From Limimonas halophila (lineage in GTDB: Bacteria > Pseudomonadota > Alphaproteobacteria > Kiloniellales > Rhodovibrionaceae), in assembly GCF_900100655.1 (NCBI RefSeq), contig NZ_FNCE01000003.1, positions 152,501 to 216,500 of the forward strand: a stretch of DNA of 64,000 nucleotides, given 5' to 3'. This document shows positions 26,827-35,471 of this stretch, piece after piece. Under the pieces are notes generated by a model, which worked only from the letters and a program-made list of their open reading frames with translations, ran no database searches and was not told the DNA's origin. Numbering within the stretch: position 1 is the stretch's first letter; every line of letters starts with the position of its first letter. The position numbers were made by a program, and so were the translations under genes.

Positions 26827-27558
26827 TCAGATCATGTACAGCCCACCGTTGGCGGAGAGGGTGGCGCCGGTGATGAAGCCGGCGTCCTCGCCGGCCAGGA
26901 AGGTGACGCAGCGCGCGATCTCCTCGGGCGCGGCGAGGCGGCCGACGGGCACCTGCCCCAGGATCTGCTTCATCACCTTTTCGGGCACGGCTTCCACCAT
27001 GCGGGTGTCCGCGTAGCCCGGCGCGACGGCGTTGACCGTGATCCCCTTGGCCGCGGATTCCAGCGCCAATGCGCGCGTAAAGCCCAGCACGCCCGCCTTG
27101 GCGGCGCAGTAGTTCGTCTGCCCCATCTGCCCCTTCTGGGCGTTCACCGAGGACACGTTGACGATGCGGCCGTAGCCGCGCTCGCGCATCCCGGCGATCA
27201 CGGGGTGGGTCATGTTGAACATCGAGCCCAGGTCGACGCGGATCACCTTGTCCCACTCGGCGTGGGTCATCTTGTGAAACATGCGGTCGGCGTTGGTGCC
27301 GGCGTTGTTCACCAGCACGTCGACGGGGCCGAGATCGTTTTCGACATTGCGGATCCCCTGCGCGCACGCGTCGGGGTCGGAAACGTCCCATTCGTAGACG
27401 GGCAGATCCGTTTCGCGCGCGAAGGCCGCCGCGGCCTCGTCGGCGTGCAGGTGCGTGGCCGCCACGCGGAAGCCGCGCGCGTGAAGCTGCCGGCACATGG
27501 CCGCGCCCAGGCCGCGGACGCCGCCGCTTACCAGGGCCACCCGTCCCGCGTCGCTCAT
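26827..27558 (-). CDS. phbB: Acetoacetyl-CoA reductase (PhaB-like SDR)
   Basis: 243 residues. SDR cofactor loop SGGVRGLGAAMCRQL, NNAG motif (LVNNAGTNADRMFHKM), catalytic Ser in VSSVNAQKGQMGQTNYCAAKAG with Tyr and Lys, and the PhaB-typical C-terminus FITGATLSANGGLYMI. It reduces acetoacetyl-CoA to (R)-3-hydroxybutyryl-CoA with NADPH for polyhydroxybutyrate. No phaA or phaC is adjacent, so the pathway is split in the genome. ATG 27558 follows CGGAGG. The region 27560-27735 to the next divergent gene is a promoter zone with no other gene. Confidence 0.92.
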   Translation of the reverse strand: MSDAGRVALVSGGVRGLGAAMCRQLHARGFRVAATHLHADEAAAAFARETDLPVYEWDVSDPDACAQGIRNVENDLGPVDVLVNNAGTNADRMFHKMTHAEWDKVIRVDLGSMFNMTHPVIAGMRERGYGRIVNVSSVNAQKGQMGQTNYCAAKAGVLGFTRALALESAAKGITVNAVAPGYADTRMVEAVPEKVMKQILGQVPVGRLAAPEEIARCVTFLAGEDAGFITGATLSANGGLYMI

Positions 27559-27749
27559 GCAAACCTCCGCCGTGCTGCGGTGCGATCAAGTATTTCGCAT
27601 CGCAATATAGCACGGCGGCCGCCCGCGGCCTTTAACCACGGTCAAGCGGCATGGCGGCCCGCCGGGAGGCGGACAGCCCCGCGGCCCCGTGGCGTCCCAT
27701 CGACGCGCTCCCGGTCGCGGTGTAGGACGCGGCGGGGAGGTAACCTGTG

Positions 27750-28856
27750 ATGCGCATCCGGGAGATCCACGTCCACCAGCACGACCTGCCCGTCGCGGGC
27801 GGGCCGTTCCGCATGGCGCGCACCACGGTCGACGCCCTGGACACCACGGTCGTGCGCGTGGTCACGGACAGCGGCCATGTCGGCTGGGGCGAAACCTGTC
27901 CCGTGGGGCCCGTCTATCAGGCCCACCACGCGCTGGGCGCCCGCGCGGCGCTGGCGGAGGTGGCGCCGGGCCTGATCGGCCAGGACGCGCGCGCCATCGA
28001 GGTCGTGCGCAGCGAGATGGACGCGCGCCTGGACGGCCACGGCTACGCCAAGGCGGCCATCGACATCGCGCTCTGGGATCTGGCGGGCAAGCTCTACGGC
28101 CGGCGCATCTGCGACCTGCTCGGCGGCGGCCGGCGCGAGCGGGTGCCCGCCTACCATGCCACCAGCGTCGGCGAGCCGGAGCAGGTGGCGCGCGAGGCGC
28201 GCGAGAAGGTGGTCGCCGGCTTCCGGCGCCTGCAGATCAAGGTCGGCGGGCGCGCGGTGGAGCAGGACATCGCCACGCTGCGCGCGGTCTGGGCGGCCGT
28301 GGGCACCGACGCCCGCCTCGTCGCCGACGCCAATCGCGGCTGGACCGGGCGCGACGCCATGCTGCTGTCGAACGCCTGCGCCGACATCCCGCTGTCGCTG
28401 GAACAGCCCTGCAACAGCATGGACGAGATCGCCGCCGTGCGGCAGCACTTGCGCCACCCGGTCTACCTGGACGAAAGCGCGGAGGATCTGGCGACCATCC
28501 TGCGCGCGCTGAGCTGGAACGTCTGCGACGGGCTGGCGCTGAAGCTCACGCGCTCGGGCGGGCTGAGCGCCATGCGCGCCATCCGCGACGTCTGCGCCGC
28601 GCGCGGCATCCCGCAGACCAGCGACGATTCCTGGGGCGGGGACATCGTGGCCGCCGCGTGCGTCCACCTCGCCGCGACCGTGCCCGACGGCCTGCTGGAC
28701 GGCGTCTGGCTCGCCGCGCCCTACATCCGCGAGTCCTACGATCCGGCCGCGCCCATGACGATCCGCGACGGCCACGTGGCCGTGCCGGACGGGCCGGGCC
28801 TCGGCCTCACCCTCGACCCGGCGACGTTCGGCGAGCCCGTGGCGTCCTACGGGTGA
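27750..28856 (+). CDS. hpbD: Enolase-superfamily betaine epimerase, HpbD-like
   Basis: 368 residues, a mandelate racemase-type member. Proton-transfer lysines Lys164 (LQIKVGG) and Lys265 (GLALKLTR) face each other; metal ligands are Asp193 (VADAN), Glu218 (LEQP) and Asp241 (LDES). As I recall, HpbD (4R-hydroxyproline betaine 2-epimerase) binds the betaine by a cation-pi contact to Trp320 and by Asp292; both positions are conserved (GVW320, TSD292D). Overall the sequence is strikingly HpbD-like, including WGETCPVGP. The cis-3-hydroxyproline dehydratases are close relatives, so that alternative stands. GTG 27747 is an alternate start one codon upstream. No demethylase neighbours are seen. Confidence 0.72.
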   Translation: MRIREIHVHQHDLPVAGGPFRMARTTVDALDTTVVRVVTDSGHVGWGETCPVGPVYQAHHALGARAALAEVAPGLIGQDARAIEVVRSEMDARLDGHGYAKAAIDIALWDLAGKLYGRRICDLLGGGRRERVPAYHATSVGEPEQVAREAREKVVAGFRRLQIKVGGRAVEQDIATLRAVWAAVGTDARLVADANRGWTGRDAMLLSNACADIPLSLEQPCNSMDEIAAVRQHLRHPVYLDESAEDLATILRALSWNVCDGLALKLTRSGGLSAMRAIRDVCAARGIPQTSDDSWGGDIVAAACVHLAATVPDGLLDGVWLAAPYIRESYDPAAPMTIRDGHVAVPDGPGLGLTLDPATFGEPVASYG

Positions 28857-28862
28857 GGCGGG

Positions 28863-30497
28863 TCACCCCGATGGACACGCGCCCGAGCCCTGCTCGCGCA
28901 GATCCTTGCGCTTGATCTTGCCCGTCGCGGTGAGCGGCAATCCCGGCACATACTCGATCTCGCGCGGGTATTCGTGCGCGGCGAGGTTGGTCTTCACGTG
29001 CCGCTGCAGCTCGCGCGTCAGCTCCTCGGACGGGGCGTGCCCGCCCTGGAGCACGACGAAGGCCTTCACGCGCTGGCCGCGCAGCTCGTCGGGCACGCCC
29101 ACCACGGCGGCCATCGCCACCGCCGGATGCCTGCCCAGGCTGTCCTCGACCTCGCCGGGGCCGATGCGGTAGCCGCCGCTGGAAATCACGTCGTCGTCGC
29201 GGCCGACGAACCAGAGGTAGCCGTCCGCGTCCGTCGTCGCGGTGTCCCCGGTGAGCATCCAGTCCCCGGCGAATTTTTCGGCCGTGGCCTCGGGCCGGTT
29301 GAGGTATTCCAGGAACATCGCCGGGTCGGGCCGCTTGACCGCCACGGTGCCCTCGGCGCCCGGCGGCAGCGGGGTGCCGTCACCGTCCACAACGGCGACG
29401 GTGTGGCCCGGGATGGGCTTGCCCATCGAGCCGGGGCGCGAGTCGAGCTGGCCGGCGCAGTTGCCGACGATCAGGTTGCACTCGGTCTGGCCGTAGAATT
29501 CGTTGATGGTCAGGCCGAAGGTCGCGCGGCCCCAGTCCAGCAACCCGGAGCCGAGCGTTTCCCCGCCGCTTGCCAGCGTGCGCGGGCGCACGCCGAAGCG
29601 TTCCACCGGCCGCTCGACCTGGCGCAGCATCTTCAGCGCCGTGGGCGGCATGAAGCTGTTGCGCACGCCGGTTTCCGCCATCAGCCGGAAGGCCTGCTCG
29701 GGGTCGAACTTGGCGAAGCGGTGCGCGACCACCGGCACGGCGTGCGCCAGACTGGGCAGCAGCACGTCCAGCAGGCCGCCGATCCACGCCCAGTCGGCCG
29801 GGGTCCAGAAGCGGTCGCCGGGCTGCGGGAACATCTCGTGCGGGAACTCGACGCCCGGCAGGTGCCCGGCGAGCACGCGGTGGGCGTGCAGCGCCCCCTT
29901 GGGCTGCCCCGTGGTGCCGCTGGTGTAGATGACGAGCGCCGGATCGTCGGCGGCCGTGTCGGCGGCGGTGAAGCGGTCGCGGCTTTGCGCCAGCAGGTCC
30001 TCGAAGGCGTGCGCCCCCGGCGCCGGGCCGCCGACGGCGATGTGGTGGGTGAGTGCCGGCACGCGGTCGGCCACGGCGTCCACGGTCGCGAGTCCGTCGG
30101 GCGTGCCGATCAGCGCCACCGCCTCGCTGTCGCCAAGACGAAAAGCCAGGGCGTCCGCGCCGAAGAGGGTGAACAGCGGCACCGCGACCGCGCCCAGCTT
30201 GTAGACGGCGATGTGGGCGATCGCGGCTTCCGGGCACTGGGGCAGCAGGATGCCCACGCGCTGCCCGCGCCGTACGCCCAAGCCCGCGAGCGCGTTGGCG
30301 AGCGCATCGGCGCGGCGGCGCAACTCGCGAAAGGGCATCTCCTGAACGCCGCCATCCGTCCACTGCACCAGCGCGGGCGCGTCCGGCGTGCGCTCGGCCC
30401 AGCGGTCGCAGACTTCGACGCCGATGTTGAAGCGTTCGGGAATCTCCCAGCGGAACTGGCGGACCAGGGCATCGTAGCCCCGCGCGGCGGGCAGCAT
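28863..30497 (-). CDS. AMP-binding acyl-CoA synthetase (medium-chain/acetyl type)
   Basis: 544 residues. P-loop YTSGTTGQPKGALHAHR, YGQTECN, WMLTGDTATTDADGYLWFVGRDDDVI and the C-terminal catalytic motif PLTATGKIKRKDL. The N-terminus YDALVRQFRWEIPERFNIGVEVCDRWA matches the medium-chain/acetyl-CoA synthetase subgroup found beside carboxylate pathways. It activates a carboxylic acid to its CoA ester. ATG 30497 has GGGAGG upstream. It converges with hpbD, whose stop is 6 bp away, so the two are not co-transcribed. Confidence 0.88.
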   Translation of the reverse strand: MLPAARGYDALVRQFRWEIPERFNIGVEVCDRWAERTPDAPALVQWTDGGVQEMPFRELRRRADALANALAGLGVRRGQRVGILLPQCPEAAIAHIAVYKLGAVAVPLFTLFGADALAFRLGDSEAVALIGTPDGLATVDAVADRVPALTHHIAVGGPAPGAHAFEDLLAQSRDRFTAADTAADDPALVIYTSGTTGQPKGALHAHRVLAGHLPGVEFPHEMFPQPGDRFWTPADWAWIGGLLDVLLPSLAHAVPVVAHRFAKFDPEQAFRLMAETGVRNSFMPPTALKMLRQVERPVERFGVRPRTLASGGETLGSGLLDWGRATFGLTINEFYGQTECNLIVGNCAGQLDSRPGSMGKPIPGHTVAVVDGDGTPLPPGAEGTVAVKRPDPAMFLEYLNRPEATAEKFAGDWMLTGDTATTDADGYLWFVGRDDDVISSGGYRIGPGEVEDSLGRHPAVAMAAVVGVPDELRGQRVKAFVVLQGGHAPSEELTRELQRHVKTNLAAHEYPREIEYVPGLPLTATGKIKRKDLREQGSGACPSG

Positions 30498-30580
30498 GGC
30501 GCGACCTCCCCAAGCGTTCTTGCTTGAGGACATGGTCGCGACCGCGGCGGGGGGCCTGCAAGCGTCGTGGGGGCGCGATT

Positions 30581-30970
30581 TTACCGCACCGCGCAGCCGT
30601 CCGCGTCGCAGCCCTTACCGGTCAGGCGGTTCCGGCGTTCGGCGAACCACACGTAGGCGCGCTCCAGCAGCGCCAGCACAGGCTTCCACCCGGCCACGGG
30701 CGCGATCAGCTTGAAACCCGGAAGATGGCGCCAGATCGCGACGAACACGGCCGCGCCCGAGATCATGCGCCCGTCGGGCCGCCGGGCGTGGATGCGCGCC
30801 ATCGCGTCGGCCTGGCTGATCCCCTGGGCCGCGAGGGTGTCCGCGCTGGCACCCACGTCCGCCCAGGCGATGCGGCCCGCGCGGTCCAGGCGCCGGTACC
30901 AGGCGACCTCGCGTCGGCACAGCGGGCAGGCGGCATCGTAGTAGACGGTGACGGCGGGCGTGTCGGACAT
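30581..30970 (-). CDS. DCC-family thiol-disulfide oxidoreductase-like protein (DUF393)
   Basis: 129 residues. The family signature YYDAACPLCRREVAWYR at the N-terminus holds the redox CxxC. The later GAAVFVAIWRHLPGF is also typical. Function is not settled; members are soluble and may be thioredoxin-like. It ends with several extra Cys residues (GCDADGCAVR). Its stop is 84 bp before the synthetase start on the same strand, so they could share a transcript. Confidence 0.88.
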   Translation of the reverse strand: MSDTPAVTVYYDAACPLCRREVAWYRRLDRAGRIAWADVGASADTLAAQGISQADAMARIHARRPDGRMISGAAVFVAIWRHLPGFKLIAPVAGWKPVLALLERAYVWFAERRNRLTGKGCDADGCAVR

Positions 30971-31010
30971 GCTTTCGAAATGGCGCGCAGAGGCGTGGCG
31001 TCAAAGGCAC

Positions 31011-31041
31011 AAAAATGGGGGCGTGCCGGAGCACGCCCCCA
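31011..31041 (-). terminator. Rho-independent terminator of the BCCT gene
   Basis: On the minus strand a 10-bp GC-rich stem, GGGGGCGTGC (read 31040 to 31031), CGGA-type loop, and its complement (31026 to 31017) are followed by ATTTTT (31016-31011). It lies 31 bp past the BCCT stop. Confidence 0.85.
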
Positions 31042-31071
31042 ATCGCCGCGGGGAGGATGCAAGCGGGCGAT

Positions 31072-32640
31072 TCAGCTCACGATCCGCTGCTCCCGGGCCA
31101 TGTCGTAGGCCGCCTTGGGCCCGAGATAGAGCGATGGCAAGAGGACCAGTGAAACCGGGATCGCGGTGATCACGATGAACTGCTGCAGCGCGCTGACCTG
31201 GCCGGCGCCCATGTAGAGCAGGATCGCCGCCATCACGGCCATGGTGATGCCCCAGAACGCGCGCACCGACCGGGCGGGCTGGTCGTGGCCGGAGGCCACC
31301 ATGGAGATGGTGTAGCTCATGGAGTCGCCCGTCGTGGCGACGAAGATGGTGGTGAGGATCAGGATCAGCACCGCCATCACGAGGCCCAACGGCAGCGCCT
31401 GCGCCACGGTCAGCGTCGCCACGTCGAACTGGAAGTTGGTCAGCGCTTCCTTGAGGTCGATGACGCCCTGCATCTGGTAGTAGATGCCCGAGCCGCCGAG
31501 CAGCGTGAACCAGACCGTGGTGGCGACGGGCGCGGCGATGGCCACGGCCACGATCATCTCGCGGATCGTGCGCCCGCGCGAGATGCGCGCCACGAACAGC
31601 GCCATGAGCGGCCCGTAGCCCAGGAACCAGGCGAAGAAGAAGACCGTCCACCACTTCATCCACCAGTCGGGCGCGGTCTGCGCCGTCATCGTGGACGTCT
31701 CGAGGAAGCTGCTGACGTAGGTGCCGAAGCCCTGGAGGTAGCTGTTCAGGAGGAACAGCGTGGGGCCGAAAACGAAGATCACGGCGGCAATGAAAAGCGC
31801 CAGGAAGACGTTCATGCGCGAGAGGAACTGGATGCCGCGGTGGATGCCCGTCAGCGCCGAGGTCACGTAGATGCCGCCCAGCACGACCAGCACCGCGAGC
31901 TGCGAGCCGTAGCTGTCCTCGATGCCGAACAGCACCTCCATGCCGTAGGCCACCTGGGTCGCCAGAAAGCCGATGGGCCCGACCGTCCCGGCGACGACCG
32001 CGATCACGCAGACCGCGTCCACGATGCCGCCGAAGGCGCCGCGCATCACGCGCTCGCCGAACACGGGGAAGAGCAGCGTGCGCGGCTGCAGCGGCTTGCC
32101 GTGGGTGTAGTGCGCGTGCACGAGGACCAGCGAGGTCAGCGAGCCCAGGATCGCCCACGCCAGGAAGCCCCAGTGCGTGAAGGACTGCGCCAGGGCGGCC
32201 TGCACCGCCGCCGCCGTTCCCGTCTCGGCGCCGAAGGCCGGGGGCGATTGTGCGACAAAGTGGTACACCGGCTCGCCCGCGGCGAAGAAGACGCCGCCGC
32301 CCGCCAGCAGCGTGCACAGGATGATGGACACCCACTTGAAGGTGCTCATCTCCGGCTGGTCGAGGTTGCCCATCTTGGCGCTCGCCGCCGGGGAGATCGC
32401 CACCCCGATGGCGATGAAGAAGGTGAGCAGCAGGATCGCCTGGAAGAAGGAGCCGAGATACTTCGCCGTCCAGGTGAAGCCCCCGCTGACCAGCTCGGAG
32501 AGCAGGTTCACGTCGTAGGCCGACAAGGCGAGGAAGGCGATCACAAAGCCGCCACTGATGCCCAGCACCCAAGGGTCGCCAAGACCGGCGTTCATGCCGA
32601 TCCGCTCCTCCGACCCGCGTTCAGCCACATTCTCCGCCAT
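31072..32640 (-). CDS. BCCT-family betaine/carnitine/choline transporter
   Basis: 522 residues, about twelve helices. N-terminal GDPWVLGISGGFVIAFL and the family signature FVARISRGRTIREM are intact. The tryptophan-rich signature of choline/betaine members before it (in BetP, Trp-x-x-x-Trp) reads FFFAWFLGYGP here (about residues 335-345), so two of the usual tryptophans are Phe and Tyr; the cation box is still aromatic but may suit another ligand. It drives uptake with Na+ or H+. It is expressed from its own AT-rich promoter region and ends at a terminator. A LysR gene lies upstream on the same strand. Confidence 0.9.
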   Translation of the reverse strand: MAENVAERGSEERIGMNAGLGDPWVLGISGGFVIAFLALSAYDVNLLSELVSGGFTWTAKYLGSFFQAILLLTFFIAIGVAISPAASAKMGNLDQPEMSTFKWVSIILCTLLAGGGVFFAAGEPVYHFVAQSPPAFGAETGTAAAVQAALAQSFTHWGFLAWAILGSLTSLVLVHAHYTHGKPLQPRTLLFPVFGERVMRGAFGGIVDAVCVIAVVAGTVGPIGFLATQVAYGMEVLFGIEDSYGSQLAVLVVLGGIYVTSALTGIHRGIQFLSRMNVFLALFIAAVIFVFGPTLFLLNSYLQGFGTYVSSFLETSTMTAQTAPDWWMKWWTVFFFAWFLGYGPLMALFVARISRGRTIREMIVAVAIAAPVATTVWFTLLGGSGIYYQMQGVIDLKEALTNFQFDVATLTVAQALPLGLVMAVLILILTTIFVATTGDSMSYTISMVASGHDQPARSVRAFWGITMAVMAAILLYMGAGQVSALQQFIVITAIPVSLVLLPSLYLGPKAAYDMAREQRIVS

Positions 32641-32873
32641 GATGCCGTCCCTGTTCCGTCCGATGTGGTGTGGAGCCGCGCGGCCGGCTGCTGTTCGCCG
32701 GCAGGGCCAATGCGCATGACATCCGCGTGGGGACACCATGTCGCATTATTGTCACGATTAAAAGAAGAGGCGATCTTATAAACAAATCAAAAAAATTAAA
32801 GAAACGCTTAGTTCAGCTTATAAATTGGAAAGCAAAAATGGGCGGATCGACAAGGTCTCCGGGCGGATGCGTC
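32641..32873. promoter_or_regulatory. AT-rich promoter region of the BCCT gene
   Basis: 233 bp between lysR stop and BCCT start. The 32745-32840 part is much richer in A/T than anything nearby, with several A-tracts. It probably holds the BCCT promoter; I see no clear operator or gene. Confidence 0.4.
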
Positions 32874-33800
32874 TCAGGGGGCTCCGGACCCGCCCAACCG
32901 TGCGATCACCATGTCGCGCATGCTTTCCGCAGCTGGCGACAGCGAGCGCCCCTGGCGCGTGATCAGGCATATGTCGCGTGCCAATTCAGGTTCGACCAAG
33001 GGCCGGAAGATCAGGTCGTTTGGGTGATGGTCCGGCATGGCCAGGCGCGGCAACACGCTGATGCCCAGGCCGGCGACCAGCATGCCCTCCAGCGTGGCGA
33101 TGTTGGACACCTCCACCTCCGGCTGGCGCAGGTTGTCGGGCAGGCCGTCCACGGACTGGACCAGCGGCCGGATGCCGGTGTCGTGGCCCAGGCCGAGGAA
33201 GGTGTGGCCGGCCAGCTCGCGCCAGCGCACCGGCCCGGTGGCTTCGGCCAGGGGATGATCGGCGCGGCAGACGAGCCCGAAGGGATCGCGCATGACGGCC
33301 TCGAAGGCGAGGTCGGCGTCCGGCTCCCACATCGACGCCAGGCCGAAGTCGACCTCCTTGCGCGACACGCGGCGTTGCACGCCGCTGGCGTTGGCGTCGT
33401 GCAGGTGCACCGAGATGCCGGGGTAGGTGTCGCGGAACGCCGCCAGGATGTCCGGCATGGCCTTGAGCGCGATCGAGGGCAGCGTGGCGACGCTCACCCG
33501 CCCGCGCCGGCGCTGGGCGACCTCGCGCACATCGGCGATGGCGGATTCGAAATCGTCCAGCAGGCGTTCGGCCGTGGGCAGGAACTCGGTGCCGTTGTCG
33601 GTGAGCATCACGCGCCGGGTAGTGCGGTCGAACAGCCGCACCCCCAGCTCCTCCTCGAACTGATTGATCTGGATGGTCAGCGCCGGCTGCGACAGCGCCA
33701 GCCGCCGCGCCGCGCGCGTGAAGCTGCCCTCGCGCGCGACGGCGACGAAGGCCTGGAGGTGCTTGAGCGTGACATTCATTGCCGGACCGGCACCCTTCAT
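32874..33800 (-). CDS. LysR family transcriptional regulator
   Basis: 308 residues. HTH: LKHLQAFVAVAREGSFTRAARRLALSQPALTIQINQFEEELGVRLFDR. The effector domain has RVSVATLPSIALKAMPDILAAFRDTYPGI, in the CysB/CbbR-like subgroup. It is transcribed away from the aldehyde dehydrogenase operon and towards the BCCT gene, so it probably controls both in response to the pathway substrate. ATG 33800 has GGGGTGG upstream; ATG 33779 is a weaker alternative. Confidence 0.92.
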   Translation of the reverse strand: MKGAGPAMNVTLKHLQAFVAVAREGSFTRAARRLALSQPALTIQINQFEEELGVRLFDRTTRRVMLTDNGTEFLPTAERLLDDFESAIADVREVAQRRRGRVSVATLPSIALKAMPDILAAFRDTYPGISVHLHDANASGVQRRVSRKEVDFGLASMWEPDADLAFEAVMRDPFGLVCRADHPLAEATGPVRWRELAGHTFLGLGHDTGIRPLVQSVDGLPDNLRQPEVEVSNIATLEGMLVAGLGISVLPRLAMPDHHPNDLIFRPLVEPELARDICLITRQGRSLSPAAESMRDMVIARLGGSGAP

Positions 33801-34019
33801 AAGCCACCCCTATCAAACCATGAGACATTTTTAATTAAATGGCCGGACCATTTTCTCTAGCTTATAGGCAGATCGCCGCGGACGCGACCCCGATGTGCCG
33901 CGCGCGAGCCTGCCCATACGGCCCCCGTCCGGATCGTGGACACGTCGATCGGGACCGCACACGCTCGCGCTGCCGCGCACACAGGGGCGCGCTCACAACC
34001 AGCTTCGGGAGGAGCCGCT
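33801..34019. promoter_or_regulatory. Divergent promoter between lysR and the aldehyde dehydrogenase operon
   Basis: 219 bp. An AT-rich palindromic core ATTTTTAATTAAAT is at 33827-33840, flanked by CCAT (33818-33821) and ATGG (33839-33842), making a plausible LysR operator. The ribosome binding site GGGAGGAG is at 34008-34015. An in-frame ATG at 33936 exists, but the added 28 residues show no homology. Confidence 0.45.
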
Positions 34020-35462
34020 TTGACGACCGACGCCCACCCCAACTACATCGCCGGCCGCTGGGCGCCCGCGGGTGATGCGGTGACGGAGAACCACAACCCG
34101 TCCGACCTGGACGACCTCGTGGGCACCTACGCCCAGGCCAGCACGGCCCAGGTCGAGGAAGCCATTGCCGCCGCGAAGCAGGCGTTCCCGACCTGGACCT
34201 CCCTGCTGCCCGAGCAGCGCCAGGCGCCGCTGGAGCGCATCGGCGACGAGCTGATCGCCCGCAAGGACGAGCTCGGCCGCCTGCTCTCCCGCGAGGAGGG
34301 CAAGCCGCTCGCCGAGGGTGTGGGCGAGATCGCGCGCGCCGGGCAGTTCTTCAAGTTCTACGCCGGGGAGACGCTGCGCCTGCACGGCGACTTCACGCAG
34401 TCCGTTCGCCCCGGCGTCGAGGTCGAGGTGCGGCGTGAGTCCCTCGGCGTCGTCGGCATCATCACGCCCTGGAACTTCCCGGCCGCCATCCCGGCGTGGA
34501 AGATCGCCCCCGCGCTGGCCTACGGGAACACCGTGGTGTTCAAGCCGGCCGACCTCGTGCCCGGCACGGCGTGGGCGCTGGCCGAGATCATCTCGCGCGC
34601 GGGCCTGCCGGACGGCGCCTTCAACCTCGTCATGGGCCGGGGCAGCGTGGTCGGCGAGACCATCCTGACCTCGCGCGACGTCGCCGCCGTCACCTTCACC
34701 GGCTCGGCCCAGACGGGCGCGCACGTTGCCCGCCGCTGCGCCGAGACGATGAAGAAGGTGCAGCTGGAGATGGGCGGCAAGAACCCGCTCGTGGTGCTGG
34801 ACGACGCCGACGTAGAGGTCGCCGCCTCGGCCGCGCTCAACGGCTACTCGGGCACGGGGCAGAAGTGCACGGCGTCCTCGCGCCTCGTCGTCACCGAGGG
34901 CATCCACGACCGCTTCGTCGAGGCGCTGACGGAGAAGCTGAACGGCTACACCGTCGGCCACGCGCTCGACGAGAACACCAAGATGGGTCCGGTCGTGGAC
35001 GAGAGCCAGCTGCAGACGGACCTGGACTACATCGAGCTGGGCAAGCAGGAGGGCGCCGAGCTGCACACCGGCGGCCAGCTGCTCAACCGCGAGACGCGCG
35101 GCCACTACCTCTCGCCGGCGCTCTTCACGGGCACGCGCAACGACATGCGCATCAACCGCGAGGAGATCTTCGGCCCGGTCTGCGCCGTCATCAAGGTGAA
35201 GGACTACGAGGAGGCGCTGGCGACGGCCAACGACACCGACTACGGCCTCACCAGCTCCATCTGCACGACCTCGCTGAAGCACGCCAGCCACTTCAAGGCG
35301 AACAGCAAGTCTGGGATCGTGACGGTGAACCTGCCCACGGGCGGCATGGACTACCACGTGCCCTTCGGCGGCATGAAGGCGTCCAGCTACGGCCCGCGCG
35401 AGCAGGGGCAGTACGCCCGCGAGTTCTACACCGTCACCAAGACCACCTACACCAAGCCCTGA
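34020..35462 (+). CDS. Aldehyde dehydrogenase, 2-oxoglutarate semialdehyde dehydrogenase type
   Basis: 480 residues from a TTG start placed just after GGGAGGAG; this gives the family's usual N-terminus NYIAGRWAPAG. Catalytic Cys283 (GTGQKCTASSR) and Glu250 (LEMGGKNP) are present with normal spacing, along with PWNFPAAIPAWK and FTGSAQTG for NAD(P) binding. Its closest remembered type is the semialdehyde dehydrogenase ending hydroxyproline and sugar-acid degradation, forming 2-oxoglutarate. Another aldehyde, for example from a betaine, is possible. First gene of an operon of four; the dipeptidase-like gene begins 9 bp after it. Confidence 0.88.
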   Translation: MTTDAHPNYIAGRWAPAGDAVTENHNPSDLDDLVGTYAQASTAQVEEAIAAAKQAFPTWTSLLPEQRQAPLERIGDELIARKDELGRLLSREEGKPLAEGVGEIARAGQFFKFYAGETLRLHGDFTQSVRPGVEVEVRRESLGVVGIITPWNFPAAIPAWKIAPALAYGNTVVFKPADLVPGTAWALAEIISRAGLPDGAFNLVMGRGSVVGETILTSRDVAAVTFTGSAQTGAHVARRCAETMKKVQLEMGGKNPLVVLDDADVEVAASAALNGYSGTGQKCTASSRLVVTEGIHDRFVEALTEKLNGYTVGHALDENTKMGPVVDESQLQTDLDYIELGKQEGAELHTGGQLLNRETRGHYLSPALFTGTRNDMRINREEIFGPVCAVIKVKDYEEALATANDTDYGLTSSICTTSLKHASHFKANSKSGIVTVNLPTGGMDYHVPFGGMKASSYGPREQGQYAREFYTVTKTTYTKP

Positions 35463-35471
35463 GGCAGCGGC

